Positions 63,060 through 64,000 of a DNA stretch of 64,000 nucleotides are shown piece by piece; position 1 is the first letter of the stretch; each line of letters opens with the position of its first letter. Location: contig CAZHHX010000003.1 of NCBI GenBank assembly GCA_964532465.1, forward strand, positions 1 through 64,000, in the 5' to 3' direction. The translations under genes were made by a program, and so were the position numbers. The notes below the pieces were generated by a model, which searched no databases, was not told the DNA's origin, and saw nothing but the letters and a program-made list of their open reading frames with translations. Origin of the DNA: JAPLKB01 sp964532465 (GTDB lineage: Bacteria > Desulfobacterota > Syntrophorhabdia > Syntrophorhabdales > Syntrophorhabdaceae).

Positions 63060-63896
63060 ATGAATCGAAGACAGATTGAATGCTTGATCGGTATGGTGAT
63101 ATTGATAACCTGGGTCTCAGTAACACTGGCGGGAACCGTGCCCGAGGAAGCGAGACGTTACATGGCGCGGGGGATTGCCGCAGTTGAGATGGCGAAGTCA
63201 CCCGGTGATTATGCTCTTGCAGTGAAAGAGTTCGAGCAGGCAGCCAAATTGGCGCCGGATTGGCCGTTGATTTATTACAACCTGGGAAGCGTGCAGTCAA
63301 AAGCCGGGGACTATGTTTATGCCATGAAAAACTTCCAGCGCTATCTGGAACTGGCGCCGCGATCGCCGGATGCTGCAAAGGTACAGGAGGAGATTTTTAA
63401 GCTGGAATACCGGCGCGATCGCGAGAAACTGGCTGCGACACTTGCCGGTAACTGGATTGCCACGAACGGCCAAACATTCAAGCTTGTGCTGGATGGGTCG
63501 AGACTGCAGTTAACGAGAGCCGAGCAGCAGAGTGACGATATCCTTACCATCAAGTCGATGGGTACCCACACCGGCGCGATGACGGACTTCGGGCCCTTGA
63601 TTTTCTTCGGTACACTGGTTGGCGATAAAATTTCCGGTCAGTGTCTTCAGGAGGCCGGGAAAAGTTCGGGTTACTGTGATATACCGGAACGCAAAGGCAA
63701 CTTCGAAGGTACTGTCGACATTGCTTCCGGACAGATGCGTATTGTCTACAACAGGGTGACGCTTGAGTTCCTGATGGAGTTCAGGTCATTTTTGTCGTCT
63801 GAACTGGTTTGCAGGCAGACCAACAGGAAGGAGACACCAGGTTATGTGCTCGAACTGAAACGTGATCCCCATTCTCCGGCCCAGACCGGCAAGTAG
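63060..63896 (+). CDS. Exported TPR protein, paralogue without PDZ
   Basis: 278 residues. Signal peptide (CLIGMVILITWVSVTLAG), then the same TPR block as its neighbour (EARRYMARGIAAVEMAKSPG, PLIYYNLGSVQSKAGDYVYA, ELAPRSPDAAKV) and the same beta-rich domain (LAGNWIATNGQTFKLVLDGS) with a CDIPERKGNFEGTV segment matching CTIPGDQSEFTGTV of the neighbour. The C-terminal PDZ domain is absent. GGAG 8 nt before the ATG. Arose from a gene duplication with the spacer included. Confidence 0.75.
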   Translation: MNRRQIECLIGMVILITWVSVTLAGTVPEEARRYMARGIAAVEMAKSPGDYALAVKEFEQAAKLAPDWPLIYYNLGSVQSKAGDYVYAMKNFQRYLELAPRSPDAAKVQEEIFKLEYRRDREKLAATLAGNWIATNGQTFKLVLDGSRLQLTRAEQQSDDILTIKSMGTHTGAMTDFGPLIFFGTLVGDKISGQCLQEAGKSSGYCDIPERKGNFEGTVDIASGQMRIVYNRVTLEFLMEFRSFLSSELVCRQTNRKETPGYVLELKRDPHSPAQTGK

Positions 63897-64000
63897 GTCC
63901 GGCTGTATCTCCGGTACTTACAACTTATCAAATATGATAATAGTACATAACATCTCTATATTCATTTTCATCTCTAATCAATCCAGTGAAAAACAATGCT
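63897..64000. other. Trailing sequence
   Basis: Non-coding tail of the window after the last gene; no repeat of the 61709/63000 spacer and no terminator is visible. Confidence 0.5.

Overview
The window reads as chromosomal DNA of an anaerobic Gram-negative bacterium, most likely a Desulfobacterota (deltaproteobacterial) lineage of the Syntrophorhabdus/Syntrophia type. That assignment is inference. It rests on an AcsE-type methyltetrahydrofolate methyltransferase, a DUF362 protein beside a membrane polyferredoxin, a DUF1858 protein, an outer-membrane autotransporter, Tat components and moderate-to-low GC. A run of 100 N at 28944-29043 marks a scaffold join, so this is a draft or metagenome assembly.

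Layout. Positions 1-8.7 kb hold short, independently oriented genes: DUF2569 protein, amidohydrolase, Nudix hydrolase, a DnaJ-domain protein with three near-identical 66-residue repeats, an exported unknown, acsE, an aspartate-type aminotransferase and an ABC exporter pair. An AT-rich spacer with copies of a dispersed repeat precedes a 4.4-kb autotransporter whose passenger begins with a metallophosphoesterase domain (9.4-13.8 kb). From 14-23 kb come a ParB-like gene, the cluster tilS - FmdB zinc ribbon - unknown - ftsH on the minus strand, and then on the plus strand a lone EF-Tu domain-2 protein, a CCA-adding/poly(A) polymerase family enzyme and an SfsA::GIY-YIG fusion.

From 22.9-32.7 kb a seven-gene minus-strand operon encodes CheW, CheR-TPR, CheW, a chemoreceptor with tandem HAMP-like repeats, CheA-REC, CheB and a REC-GGDEF diguanylate cyclase. 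This is the parts list of the Pseudomonas Wsp surface-sensing pathway, so the operon probably controls cyclic di-GMP and not flagellar switching. It is followed by a stand-alone response regulator, the DUF362/polyferredoxin pair, a PPC-domain protein, serA, glmS, a GlmU lacking its acetyltransferase half, tatC, tatB, fabH and tRNA-Ser(UGA).

Downstream of the tRNA (44.3-59.2 kb) the DNA looks accessory and rearranged: an IS21-like end remnant, a 29-codon stub of an IHF-alpha-like gene, a truncated LprI-like frame, two copies of a cassette made of a damaged zinc-knuckle gene plus a full-length RpoD-like sigma factor preceded by the same terminator-like hairpin, dinB, an M48 lipoprotein, an HD-domain protein, parDE, a Tm-1-like protein, a duplicated CQLG-motif protein, a DUF1858 protein and a 5'-truncated NAD(P)H-hydrate dehydratase. 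The window closes with three exported proteins (coiled-coil, TPR-PDZ, TPR); the three genes share a conserved spacer sequence between them.

The most noteworthy signals are the Wsp-like operon with its poly-HAMP receptor, the duplicated sigma-factor cassettes with a conserved 5' hairpin, and traces of recombination around tRNA-Ser.
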